Positions 18,566-26,555 of a stretch of DNA of 64,000 nucleotides are shown here, one piece after another; within the stretch, counting starts at the first letter, position 1, and each line of letters begins with the position of its first letter. A program made the position numbers and the translations under genes. This DNA comes from Streptomyces noursei. Lineage in GTDB: Bacteria; Actinomycetota; Actinomycetes; Streptomycetales; Streptomycetaceae. The notes beneath the pieces are model-generated. The model made no database searches and had not been told where the DNA came from. It saw nothing but the letters and a program-made list of their open reading frames with translations. The DNA lies in assembly GCF_001646665.1 (NCBI RefSeq), contig NZ_LWBU01000279.1, forward strand, positions 189,908 to 253,907, given 5' to 3'.

Positions 18566-21500
18566 TCAGGCGCCCGCGTGCACGTGTGCCGCCCACAGGC
18601 TGGGGCCGGCCGCGAAGGCGTCGCGGCACCGCAGGACCGCCCGGTGCAGGGCGTCGGCCGTCCTCGTGTCGTCCAGCTCCGGTCCGCCGCCCGGCCCCTC
18701 GGTGCACAGCTCCCGGTAGAGGAGCCGGGTGACGCGGACGGCCACCGCGTCGTGCACGGGCCAGAGCGTCCCGACGGCGTGGGGGTACCCGGCGAGCTGG
18801 AAGGCCGAGGTGATGTGGATCGCCTCGTCGGCCAGCTCCCCGCCGCCCCGCGCCGTCTCGCAGGCGGACAGCACCGCGAGCCGGGCCGCCGGCAGGTCCA
18901 GCCGGGAGAGGGCGCGGACCGTCAGCGGCCGGGTGGCGTGGTCGTGCACCAGGAGCCTGCCGTTCGAGGGGTCCGCGGGCTCGCTGACCCCGTGGCAGGC
19001 GAAGTGCACCCACGGGTGGCGGGGCAGGGCGTCCATGACCCGGTCGAAGGTGGCCTGCTCGCCGTGGAGCACCTCGGTCGGCAGGAGGCCGCGCAGCACC
19101 CCGACCTCGCGGTGCGCGCCGCCCAGCGGCCGGGCGCCGGGGGTGTCGGGCAGGGCGACGGCGAGGGGCCGGCCGGGCGGCCGGGGCGCGGCGGCCCGGG
19201 CGCGGGCGTAACGGAGGGCGCCGACCGTCGGCGTGTACGAGGACACCACCCGGTCCAGTACGGTCCGGGGCGCGGGCCCGGTCCCGGCGGGCGCCGCCGC
19301 GTCGTCCCGCGGTGCGGGGCCGGTCGCCTCGCCGTGGTGACCGGCCGCGTGCAGCGGCAGGGAGGCCAGCGCACCGCCCGGTGACCACCACAGCCGGTCC
19401 CACCGGCCGTCCGGTGCGGGCCCGCGCAGTCCCAGCCGGTCGAGCACCGGTCCGGTGACGTGGTCCCAGGTCCATGCAAGGACCTCGCCGATGGTCCGCT
19501 GGGCGGCCCGGTCGCGGGCGGGGTCGGCCGCGTCGGCGAGCGCCCGGTCGAGGCGGTCCGCCTGTTCCCCCACGGCTTCGGGGGTGGCGTCCGGCAGGGG
19601 GACGAGGAGGACTTCGCCGTCCCGCAGCACCAGGGCGTCGCTGCGGAAGGCGCTGCAGTAGGCGAGCACCACCGGGCCCCGGTCGGAGCAGTCCAGCAGT
19701 TCCCGGAGGGTGGGTGCGGCGAGGAAGTCCTCGAAACCGGGCCGGGCCCGGATCTCGGCGACCAGGTGCTCCATTTCGGCCGCGAGCGCGTGCCGGCGGT
19801 CGGTGGTGCCGTCCGGCAGCCGGCCCCGGGCGGTCTCCGCGGCATCGGCGGCTTGCAGCGCGTCGAGCCGGTCCCGCAGGCGGGCGAAACGCTCGGCGAG
19901 GGCGGGGTGCGCGCCGCGCAGTCGCCCGAGGCCGTCACGGGTGGCCATGGCGCGGCCGAGCAGGACGCCCCGGCCCTGTTCCAGCAGGCGCACCGCGTGC
20001 TCCGGCCGCCCGGTGTTGACCGCGCACGCGGCGGCCTCGGCGGCCAGGCCCCGCACGCGGGACAGGCCGCGTTCCTGGTCGCTGCGGACCAGCCGGCCGG
20101 ACGCCGCGAACGGCAGCAGTTCCAGGGCGAGTTCGTAGCCCGGCAGCGCCTCGGCCCAGCGGTCGCCGTCCGCGGCGGCGGCGCCCCACTCCCAGGCGGC
20201 GAGGACCCGCTCGTGGGCGGGCAGGGCGGTGGTTCCGGCGGCCTGCCGGAAGGCGTCCTCGGCGGCGCGCAGCACCCCCGGGTCGCCGTGGCGGTGGTGC
20301 AGGGCGCGCAGCGCGTGGCCGTACCCCATCAGGTACGTGCCGTGGGCCGAGGTCCGCTCGGTGACCGCCCACACCGCGCGGCCCAGGTCGCCGACCGCCT
20401 GCTCCGGCTCCCCGGGCCGGCCGGTGGCCTGGTACCTGGTGAGCCGGGCGGAGCCGAGGTTGGAGAGGACCAGCGGGAGCGCCGGGTCGCCGTAGGGCGC
20501 CTGCCGGGCGGCCTCCTCCAGCAGTGCGACGGCCTCGTCGAGGTCCGCCACGTCACCCGCGTCCCGGAAACGCCCCCGCAGGGCGTTGGCCAGGTGGTTC
20601 AGCCGGTCGACGAGCGGCAGCCCGGCCCCCGGCGCGAGGGCGAGGGCGCGGCGGGCCGCGTCGATCGCCTCGTCGGCGGCCGCGGTGTCCCCGGTCGCCT
20701 CGTGCCAGCTCTGGAGCACCACCCCGAGGTTGCCGAGCCCCACGACCTGCGCGGCGGGGGACGCCCGGGAGGCGTGGAGCGCCTCCCGGGCCAGCCGGGC
20801 GGCCTCCCCCAGGGAGGCGAGGTCGTCGGTCTGGAGGGCCCGCTGGCGCAGGGTGACGGCGAGGTTGGCCAGGCTTCCGGCGTACGCGTCGGTGCCCGGT
20901 TCGTGCTCGGCGAGAGCGGCGCGCAGCGTGGCGACGGCCTCGTCCAGCCTCGCCGCGTCACCGGTCCACTGCGCCAGCCGGTGCAAGGTGTTGCCGAGGC
21001 TGTTCAGCCTGTCGGCGCGTCCCGGGGAGCCGGGGCGCAGCAGGGCGAGGGCCTCGCGCAGACGGGCGGCCGACTCCTCCAGGAGCGCCGGGTCGTCGGT
21101 GGCCTCGGCGGCCAGGCGCAGGGCGACGCCCAGCCCGGCGAGCAGTTCGGCGCGGCCGGGGTGGCCGTGCGGGCAGGCGGCCACGGCCGCGCGGTGGGTC
21201 CGCAGCAGCTCCGGCAGGTGCGCATCGTCGGGGGCGTGCTCGTGCCACGTGCGCAGTCCCCGGGCGAGGTTCCCCAGGACGAGGGGGCGGTCGGAGTCGC
21301 CCGGCGGAACGGCTTCGGCGGCGGCGCGCCACAGGTCGAGGGCCTCCCGCAGGGCATCGAGGTCCCCGTCGTACAGGTAGGCGCTGTGCCGCATCTCGGC
21401 GAGATCGCTCAGGTAGGCGGGACGGTTCTCCGATCCGCCCGGCAGTGCGCGGAGCGCGCGCCGTTGGGCGTCCGTCGCGCGGAGGAGGTCCGCCGCGGGG

Positions 21501-22042
21501 CCGGGGACTCCGCCGTCCCCGGCGCCTGCGGATGGGGTCCGCGTACCCTCCGGGCCACGGTCCGCGGCGACCCGGTGCCGCAGGTGCAGCACGTCCGCGA
21601 GGGCGGCGAGGGTCTGCGCCGCGGTGCCGGCCTCCTGGGGCAGGTCGAGGGCCCGTCGGAACGTCTCCGCGGCGCGGTCGAGGTCGTCGGGACGTCCGTG
21701 CAGCCCGTACCTATGCCGGTACGCGAGGCCCAGGAGCCGTACGTCCTGCGGGCGGACCGGTTCGCGCGCCGTCCGCGCAAGGCCCAGGCCGATCAGGGCC
21801 TCCACGTCGTCGGGGCGCCCCAGCAGTCGGAAGCGCCGGTGCAGGGCGACCATCAGGTTGGCGGCCCCGACGGCGGCCGGCCCGGCGTCCGGCGGCACCG
21901 AGGCGAGTAATCGGCGGTAGAGCGCGACGGCCCGGTCGAGGGCCTCCATGTCGCCGGTGCGGAAGTGCCGGACCAGCGAGTCGTCGGCCCGGGACCCCTC
22001 CTCCGGGCCGTCGGCCGCTCGCTGGATGCTCATGTCGAACAC
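18566..22042 (-). CDS. Large TPR-CHAT caspase-like protease
   Basis: This protein of about 1,158 residues has an N-terminal two-thirds of degenerate TPR units (recurring LxxLGNxLxxR and LGNLGVVLQSW-type helices) and a C-terminal CHAT domain of about 400 residues. The catalytic dyad is visible: His in HFACHGVSEP near residue 1017 and Cys in AVLSACETARGG near residue 1061. CHAT proteases are caspase/separase relatives activated by their repeat regions and often act in bacterial conflict systems. I chose the GTG seven bases after GGGGGG; a GTG two codons upstream and an ATG three codons downstream are possible. It is followed by a TPR gene and is divergent from a two-gene unit. Confidence 0.88.
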   Translation of the reverse strand: MFDMSIQRAADGPEEGSRADDSLVRHFRTGDMEALDRAVALYRRLLASVPPDAGPAAVGAANLMVALHRRFRLLGRPDDVEALIGLGLARTAREPVRPQDVRLLGLAYRHRYGLHGRPDDLDRAAETFRRALDLPQEAGTAAQTLAALADVLHLRHRVAADRGPEGTRTPSAGAGDGGVPGPAADLLRATDAQRRALRALPGGSENRPAYLSDLAEMRHSAYLYDGDLDALREALDLWRAAAEAVPPGDSDRPLVLGNLARGLRTWHEHAPDDAHLPELLRTHRAAVAACPHGHPGRAELLAGLGVALRLAAEATDDPALLEESAARLREALALLRPGSPGRADRLNSLGNTLHRLAQWTGDAARLDEAVATLRAALAEHEPGTDAYAGSLANLAVTLRQRALQTDDLASLGEAARLAREALHASRASPAAQVVGLGNLGVVLQSWHEATGDTAAADEAIDAARRALALAPGAGLPLVDRLNHLANALRGRFRDAGDVADLDEAVALLEEAARQAPYGDPALPLVLSNLGSARLTRYQATGRPGEPEQAVGDLGRAVWAVTERTSAHGTYLMGYGHALRALHHRHGDPGVLRAAEDAFRQAAGTTALPAHERVLAAWEWGAAAADGDRWAEALPGYELALELLPFAASGRLVRSDQERGLSRVRGLAAEAAACAVNTGRPEHAVRLLEQGRGVLLGRAMATRDGLGRLRGAHPALAERFARLRDRLDALQAADAAETARGRLPDGTTDRRHALAAEMEHLVAEIRARPGFEDFLAAPTLRELLDCSDRGPVVLAYCSAFRSDALVLRDGEVLLVPLPDATPEAVGEQADRLDRALADAADPARDRAAQRTIGEVLAWTWDHVTGPVLDRLGLRGPAPDGRWDRLWWSPGGALASLPLHAAGHHGEATGPAPRDDAAAPAGTGPAPRTVLDRVVSSYTPTVGALRYARARAAAPRPPGRPLAVALPDTPGARPLGGAHREVGVLRGLLPTEVLHGEQATFDRVMDALPRHPWVHFACHGVSEPADPSNGRLLVHDHATRPLTVRALSRLDLPAARLAVLSACETARGGGELADEAIHITSAFQLAGYPHAVGTLWPVHDAVAVRVTRLLYRELCTEGPGGGPELDDTRTADALHRAVLRCRDAFAAGPSLWAAHVHAGA

Positions 22043-22175
22043 GTCCACCCCCCGGTGTCACGCCGTCGTGACCGCCGCCCCGTCGCCGCGGGCCCGTGCC
22101 GACGATAGCGAACAGGCCGCCGGAGCACCGACGTAGAATCGCGGCGAACCGGCATCGGGCGTCCGAGGGGGAACG

Positions 22176-22604
22176 GTGGGGATCGAGACGGGTGTTCGGA
22201 GCGGGCCGGGTGGCGGGCACCCCCGGCTCGGGGAGCTGTGCCGGCGGCTGGCCGGCTCCCCCGGGTCGCTCGGCCTGGAGGGGCGGGGGCCGCGGCTCGT
22301 CGAATCCATCACCTCGGCGTTGCGTTCCGGCCGGTCCCCCGGTGAACTCGAGGACCTGTTCGACGAGTTGGAGGAGGAGCTGCTCGCGGCCGGGCACAGC
22401 GCCGGCCTGGGCTCGTACCGCACCACACCGCCGCCGGTCCCCGGTTACCAGCAGTTGCCGGTCGCCGCGCCGGGCCACCCGGCGCTGTACGTGCTGGCCT
22501 GCCCGCGGGGTCACTGCGGGCGGGTGGAGGCGCCCGGCGACGACGCCCCGCCCCCCGGCTGCCGGGTCTTCGACCAGCCGCTGCGCACGGTGCCCATCCG
22601 GTGA
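22176..22604 (+). CDS. Hypothetical protein with possible zinc-binding C-terminus
   Basis: I do not recognise this 142-residue protein. The GTG start follows GAGGGGGAA. The N-terminal 75 residues are mostly helical (LGELCRRLAGSPGSL, LEDLFDELEEELLAAG). The C-terminal part has ALYVLACPRGHCGRVEAPGD and GCRVFDQPLR, so Cys-x3-His-Cys plus a later Cys could form a small metal site. A -10-like TAGAAT lies about 37 bp upstream of the start. Its stop overlaps the GTG of the next gene, and the pair is divergent from the CHAT-TPR genes across 130 bp, suggesting one functional locus. Confidence 0.65.
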   Translation: MGIETGVRSGPGGGHPRLGELCRRLAGSPGSLGLEGRGPRLVESITSALRSGRSPGELEDLFDELEEELLAAGHSAGLGSYRTTPPPVPGYQQLPVAAPGHPALYVLACPRGHCGRVEAPGDDAPPPGCRVFDQPLRTVPIR

Positions 22605-23521
22605 CCAGCGCCTTCCTCAGCGCGCTGGGGAGCCGGATCGCCGAGCGGTGGCTGACCCTGCTGGCCCTGCCGGGGCTGCTCTTCCTGGTCACCCTCGCCA
22701 CCGCCCTGGTCCTCGGGCACGAACACTGGGCGGACGCCGGGCGGTTGCGGGACCGGCTCGACGCGCTCGCCGCCTCCCCCGCTTCCCGCAGCACCGGCAC
22801 CGTCGCCCTGGTGGCGGTGGGTGTGCTGGCCGGTGCCGCGGTGACGGGCGCGGCCGCCCGGTCGCTGGGCACCGCGGTGGAGCTGCTGTGGTGCGCGGAG
22901 CCGCGCGGGCCGCTGCTGCGGTACCTCGCCGACCGCAGGTCGCGCCGCTGGCGGGCGGCCGACGCGGAGTTCCGCACGGCGCTGGTGGCGGCGGGCAGGG
23001 CCCGTATCGAGGGGGCGGACGACGCCGACCGGCTCGCCGGGGTCGCCGAGCGCCGTCACGCGGAACGCGGCCGGATCGCCGCGGCGCCGCCCCGTCACCC
23101 CTTCGGGATGGGTGACCGCCTCGCCGCGCCCGGGCAACGGCTGTGGCGGGCCCACCGGTTGGAGCTGGGGTCCGCCTGGCCGCACCTGTGGCTGCTGGCC
23201 GGCGACGGTACGCGAGCCGAACTCCAGGCCGCACGGCGGGAGTTCGGCGCGTCTGCGCGGCTGTGCGCCTGGGGCGCGGGGTACCTGGTGCTGGGGCTGT
23301 GGTGGTGGCCTGCGGCGCTGGTCGGGGGTGTCGCCGCCGTCTCCGGGGTACGGCGCGGGCGCGCCGCCGCGGAGGCCTTCGCGGAACTCACCGAGGCCCT
23401 GGCGGACCTCCATGTGAGGGATCTGGCGGCCTCGCTGGGAATCCCGTGCGAGGGAGCCGTCGACCGGGTCGTCGGCGAACGCCTCACCCGGGCGCTGCGG
23501 AAGGAGCCGGAGGCGGCGTAA
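22601..23521 (+). CDS. Membrane protein of the CHAT locus
   Basis: The 306-residue protein is not of a family I know. Membrane segments are seen at about residues 18-40 (LLALPGLLFLVTLATALVLG), 65-86 (VALVAVGVLAGAAVTGAAA) and a hydrophobic hairpin at 232-265 (AGYLVLGLWWWPAALVGGVAA). A basic, Arg-rich cytoplasmic region lies between the second and third, and a cytoplasmic helical tail follows. The start GTG overlaps the upstream stop by four bases. Paired with the small cysteine protein and facing a CHAT protease, it could be a membrane effector or sensor; this is inference. Confidence 0.7.
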   Translation: MTSAFLSALGSRIAERWLTLLALPGLLFLVTLATALVLGHEHWADAGRLRDRLDALAASPASRSTGTVALVAVGVLAGAAVTGAAARSLGTAVELLWCAEPRGPLLRYLADRRSRRWRAADAEFRTALVAAGRARIEGADDADRLAGVAERRHAERGRIAAAPPRHPFGMGDRLAAPGQRLWRAHRLELGSAWPHLWLLAGDGTRAELQAARREFGASARLCAWGAGYLVLGLWWWPAALVGGVAAVSGVRRGRAAAEAFAELTEALADLHVRDLAASLGIPCEGAVDRVVGERLTRALRKEPEAA

Positions 23522-23792
23522 CGCCCGGCGGTCGGTGAGGGGCTGGGGACGGCGCAGCGCCCGGGCGTCTGGCGAGAGCCACTGTCGGCGAGAGACCCGG
23601 GAGCCGCGTGGCGCCCGGCGGGAGGCACGGAGGCGGCGTGCGCGCACCTTTCGGCGTGCACCGGCCGGCCCGGGCCGTCGCGGACGGGGCGTTCGGGGCG
23701 GGTGGGACGACCTGGTCAGTGCGGGCGCCCCGGGGCGGGGCCGCCCCCGTGGTGCGAGGGCGGCCCGCTCGCGCTTCTCGCCCGCCGGCCCG

Positions 23793-26324
23793 CTAGCCCG
23801 TCCTGATCCGCAGGAAGGTGACGGAGTGGGCGGGGAAGGTGTGCGTGAACTGCCGGGCGATCCCGCGCAGGGTGGACGCCTGGGGCCGTACCGGCCGGTC
23901 GTCGGCGGTGTTGACGGCGTCGGGTTCCCCTTGGAGGGTGGTGAGCCGGGCGGTCGGGGCGACCTTGTCCGTGCCGAGGTCGATACGGGTACGGGCGGGC
24001 GCGGCCTGGGCGTTGACGACCTTGACCACCAGGTCGCCCTTGTCCCGGGTGACCACGTGCCGGAACGGTTCGGCGGCCCTGTCGTCGGTGAAGCGGCCCC
24101 ATTCGCGTCCGTCGAGGTGGAGGGTGACCTGGCGTCCGCGCACCTTGACGTGGATGTCGTAGGTCCGTCCGGTCTCGATGGTCGTGTCCTTCTCGGCGAG
24201 CGTCTCCTTGCCGCCGTCCACGGCCTCCTCGACGGCGGAGCGGGTGTTGTTCCAGCCGCCCAGGTTCCACCAGTAGTGGTTGCCGGTGTCCCGGACGCCG
24301 AAGGCGATCAGGAAGCCCTCCCGGCCCGCCTTCTTCGTCGCCTTCAGCCGCAGGTCGTAGTCGTGCCAGTTCGTGTTCCCGGCCGTCACGAGGGTGTCCT
24401 CGGCGGCCGTGTCGCCCTGGACGAAGGCGCCGTCGCGGACGGCCCAGTCGCCCCGGCCGGCGGCCCGGGTCCAGTGGGCGTCGCCGGCCGAGAAGTCGTC
24501 CGCAAGGAGCGTGGTGCCGTCGGCGGCGGTGACCCGCACGTCGTCGTACGCGGCGCTCGTGGCCCATGTGGACAGCCCGACGGCCCCGGTGATCGGGCCC
24601 GAGACGGCGGGGGTGGTGGTGGCCCGGCTGGGGACGACCCGGTCGCCGGTGCCCGTCATGAACAGTTTCTGCACCTCGTAGCTGGTGGAGCCCCAGGAGC
24701 GGTGGTTGTCGAACCAGATCATGTCGGGGCGCCACTGCGTGTGGTCCACGTCGGCGAGGAGCGGGGCGTAGGAGGCGAGTTTGACGACGTCGGCGTTGCG
24801 TTCCAGGCCGGTCATGAAGGCGGCTTCCGACAGCGCGTTGCGGAACCGGTTGTCGCGCGAGGCGTATTCGCCGAGGAAGACCTTGGGGCCCCGGCGGTCG
24901 TAGGCGTCGTAGCGGTCGTTGTTCTCCAGGAACCACTGCGGGCTGTTGTAGTAGTGCTCGTCGACCATGTCGACGCCGGCTTCCCGGTTCAGCTGCCAGG
25001 CGCGGTCGAAGACGCTCCCGGCGTCGTCGGGCCCGGAGTTGCTGATCACCGTGATGTCCGGGTACCTGGCCGCGATCGCCTCGCGGAAGGCGGTGAAGCG
25101 GGTGAGGAACTGGTCGGGCAGGTTCTCCTCGTTGCCCACGCCGATGTGGGTCAGGCCGAAGGGCTTCGGGTGGCCCATGGCGGCCCGCTTGCGGCCCCAC
25201 TCGGAGGTGACGGGGCCGTTGGCGAACTCGATGAGGTCGAGTGTGTCCTGGATGTGCCGCTTCAGCAGCGCCGGGTCGTCGGTGGCCCTGTTCTCCCCGC
25301 AGCCGGTGACCAGGGCGGGGACGACGGGCAGCGGCATGGCGCCGATGTCCTCGGCGAACTGGAAGTACTCGTGGTAGCCGAGGCCGTAGCTCTGGTGGTA
25401 GCCCCAGAAGTTGGCGTTGACGGCCCGCTGCTCGACGGGGCCTATGGTGTCCTTCCACTGGTAGGAGCGGCGGCGTTCCCAGTCCGGGGCCTCGTACGCC
25501 CGGTGGCTGCCGGTGTTGACCAGGCAACCGCCGGGGAAGCGGAGGAAGCCCGGCTCCAGGGCGGCGATCTTCTCGGCGAGGTCCTTGCGGAGTCCGTTGG
25601 GCCGGCCCTTGTAGGTGTCGCGGGGGAAGAGGGAGACCATGTCGAGCCGGAGGGTCCCGCCGCCCTCCGCGGTGACGGCGAGACGCCCGCCGGTGGTCGT
25701 CACCTTCGGTGTGAGCGTGCCGGTGTACTTGGTCCAGCGGTCGCCCCGCACGGTGACGCCGAGGGGCGTGGAGACGACGGTGCCGTCGGCGGTGCGCAGC
25801 TCGGCGGTGAGGCGGGTGCCGGCCGGGCTGTCGGTGCGGGCCCATACGGAGAAGTCGTGGCGGGCACCCTCCGCGAGGGCCATGCCGGCCGCGTAGCCGC
25901 TGTTGACGATGCCGAAACGGGCGCCCGGGCCGCCGGTGCCGGTGAGGTCGACGCGGAGGTGGTTGCGGTTGCGTTCGTTCAGGCGTTCGGCGTCGTCGAC
26001 GACCCGGAGGGTGCCGCCGGCGCCGCCGGTAGCGGTCTGCCGCCAGGCGGTGAGCGGGGTGTAGGACCGGTTGTCGACGGGCCCGAACTCGAAGGAACGG
26101 TTCTGGACGAGTTCGGCGTAGAGGCCGCCGTCGGCGGCGTTGTTGATGTCCTCGAAGAAGACGCCGTACATGGTCGGGTCGATCGCCGGGCCGGTGCGGT
26201 CGGGGGTGACCGTGATGGCGTAGTCGGCCGGGGGCGGTTCATCGGCCCTGGTGGGGACGGCCATGACCGTGCCGACCATGAGGGCCGCCAGCGCGAGGAC
26301 GAGCCTCGGCCGTTCGGGTGCCAT
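23793..26324 (-). CDS. Secreted GH51 alpha-L-arabinofuranosidase
   Basis: An 843-residue enzyme with a Sec signal peptide (LVLALAALMVGTVMAVPTRA) and a strong AGGAG ribosome site. The GH51 core begins ITVTPDRTGPAIDPTMYGVFFEDINNAADG in two halves. A carbohydrate-binding-like insert follows (about residues 80-190), then the catalytic barrel with acid/base Glu in IGVGNEENL and nucleophile Glu in VFLGEYASRDN. A beta-sandwich insert, FSAGDAHWTR to LIAFGVRDTGNHYWW, lies near residues 580-720. It releases L-arabinose from arabinan and arabinoxylan outside the cell. Its promoter carries the same tandem operators as the sugar locus, tying it to that regulon though 9 kb of unrelated genes separate them. 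Confidence 0.92.
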   Translation of the reverse strand: MAPERPRLVLALAALMVGTVMAVPTRADEPPPADYAITVTPDRTGPAIDPTMYGVFFEDINNAADGGLYAELVQNRSFEFGPVDNRSYTPLTAWRQTATGGAGGTLRVVDDAERLNERNRNHLRVDLTGTGGPGARFGIVNSGYAAGMALAEGARHDFSVWARTDSPAGTRLTAELRTADGTVVSTPLGVTVRGDRWTKYTGTLTPKVTTTGGRLAVTAEGGGTLRLDMVSLFPRDTYKGRPNGLRKDLAEKIAALEPGFLRFPGGCLVNTGSHRAYEAPDWERRRSYQWKDTIGPVEQRAVNANFWGYHQSYGLGYHEYFQFAEDIGAMPLPVVPALVTGCGENRATDDPALLKRHIQDTLDLIEFANGPVTSEWGRKRAAMGHPKPFGLTHIGVGNEENLPDQFLTRFTAFREAIAARYPDITVISNSGPDDAGSVFDRAWQLNREAGVDMVDEHYYNSPQWFLENNDRYDAYDRRGPKVFLGEYASRDNRFRNALSEAAFMTGLERNADVVKLASYAPLLADVDHTQWRPDMIWFDNHRSWGSTSYEVQKLFMTGTGDRVVPSRATTTPAVSGPITGAVGLSTWATSAAYDDVRVTAADGTTLLADDFSAGDAHWTRAAGRGDWAVRDGAFVQGDTAAEDTLVTAGNTNWHDYDLRLKATKKAGREGFLIAFGVRDTGNHYWWNLGGWNNTRSAVEEAVDGGKETLAEKDTTIETGRTYDIHVKVRGRQVTLHLDGREWGRFTDDRAAEPFRHVVTRDKGDLVVKVVNAQAAPARTRIDLGTDKVAPTARLTTLQGEPDAVNTADDRPVRPQASTLRGIARQFTHTFPAHSVTFLRIRTG

Positions 26325-26347
26325 GTGTGCTCCTGGATTCTTCAGTT

Positions 26348-26382
26348 GTTCGAAATTTCGGACATTGACCAGGACTTCGAAC
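26348..26382. promoter_or_regulatory. Tandem IclR operator pair at the arabinofuranosidase promoter
   Basis: GTTCGAAATTTCGGAC is a near-perfect palindrome and the best copy of the motif in the window. The second site, GACCAGGACTTCGAAC, has its centre 19 bp away. The pair begins 3 bp past the -10 box, as at the sugar locus promoters. Confidence 0.7.
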
Positions 26383-26385
26383 AGG

Positions 26386-26414
26386 AAGATAGGGAGGGGC
26401 AGTTGAGGCGTCAA
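26386..26414 (-). promoter_or_regulatory. Promoter of the arabinofuranosidase gene
   Basis: Minus-strand -35 TTGACG, 17-bp spacer, -10 TATCTT. The predicted start of transcription falls inside the first operator of the tandem pair, about 55 bp before the ATG. Confidence 0.6.
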
Positions 26415-26555
26415 CCCGTGCGACCACCCGTGCGACCGCCGCCCGCGACTACTCACCGGTACGCCCCGAGCACGGCGCGTCGGCCCCCGCCACGGGCCCG
26501 CTCGGCGCACCGGGGGGTGCCGATGCCTTGGCGTTCCCGCGCGACCGGTTCGACA

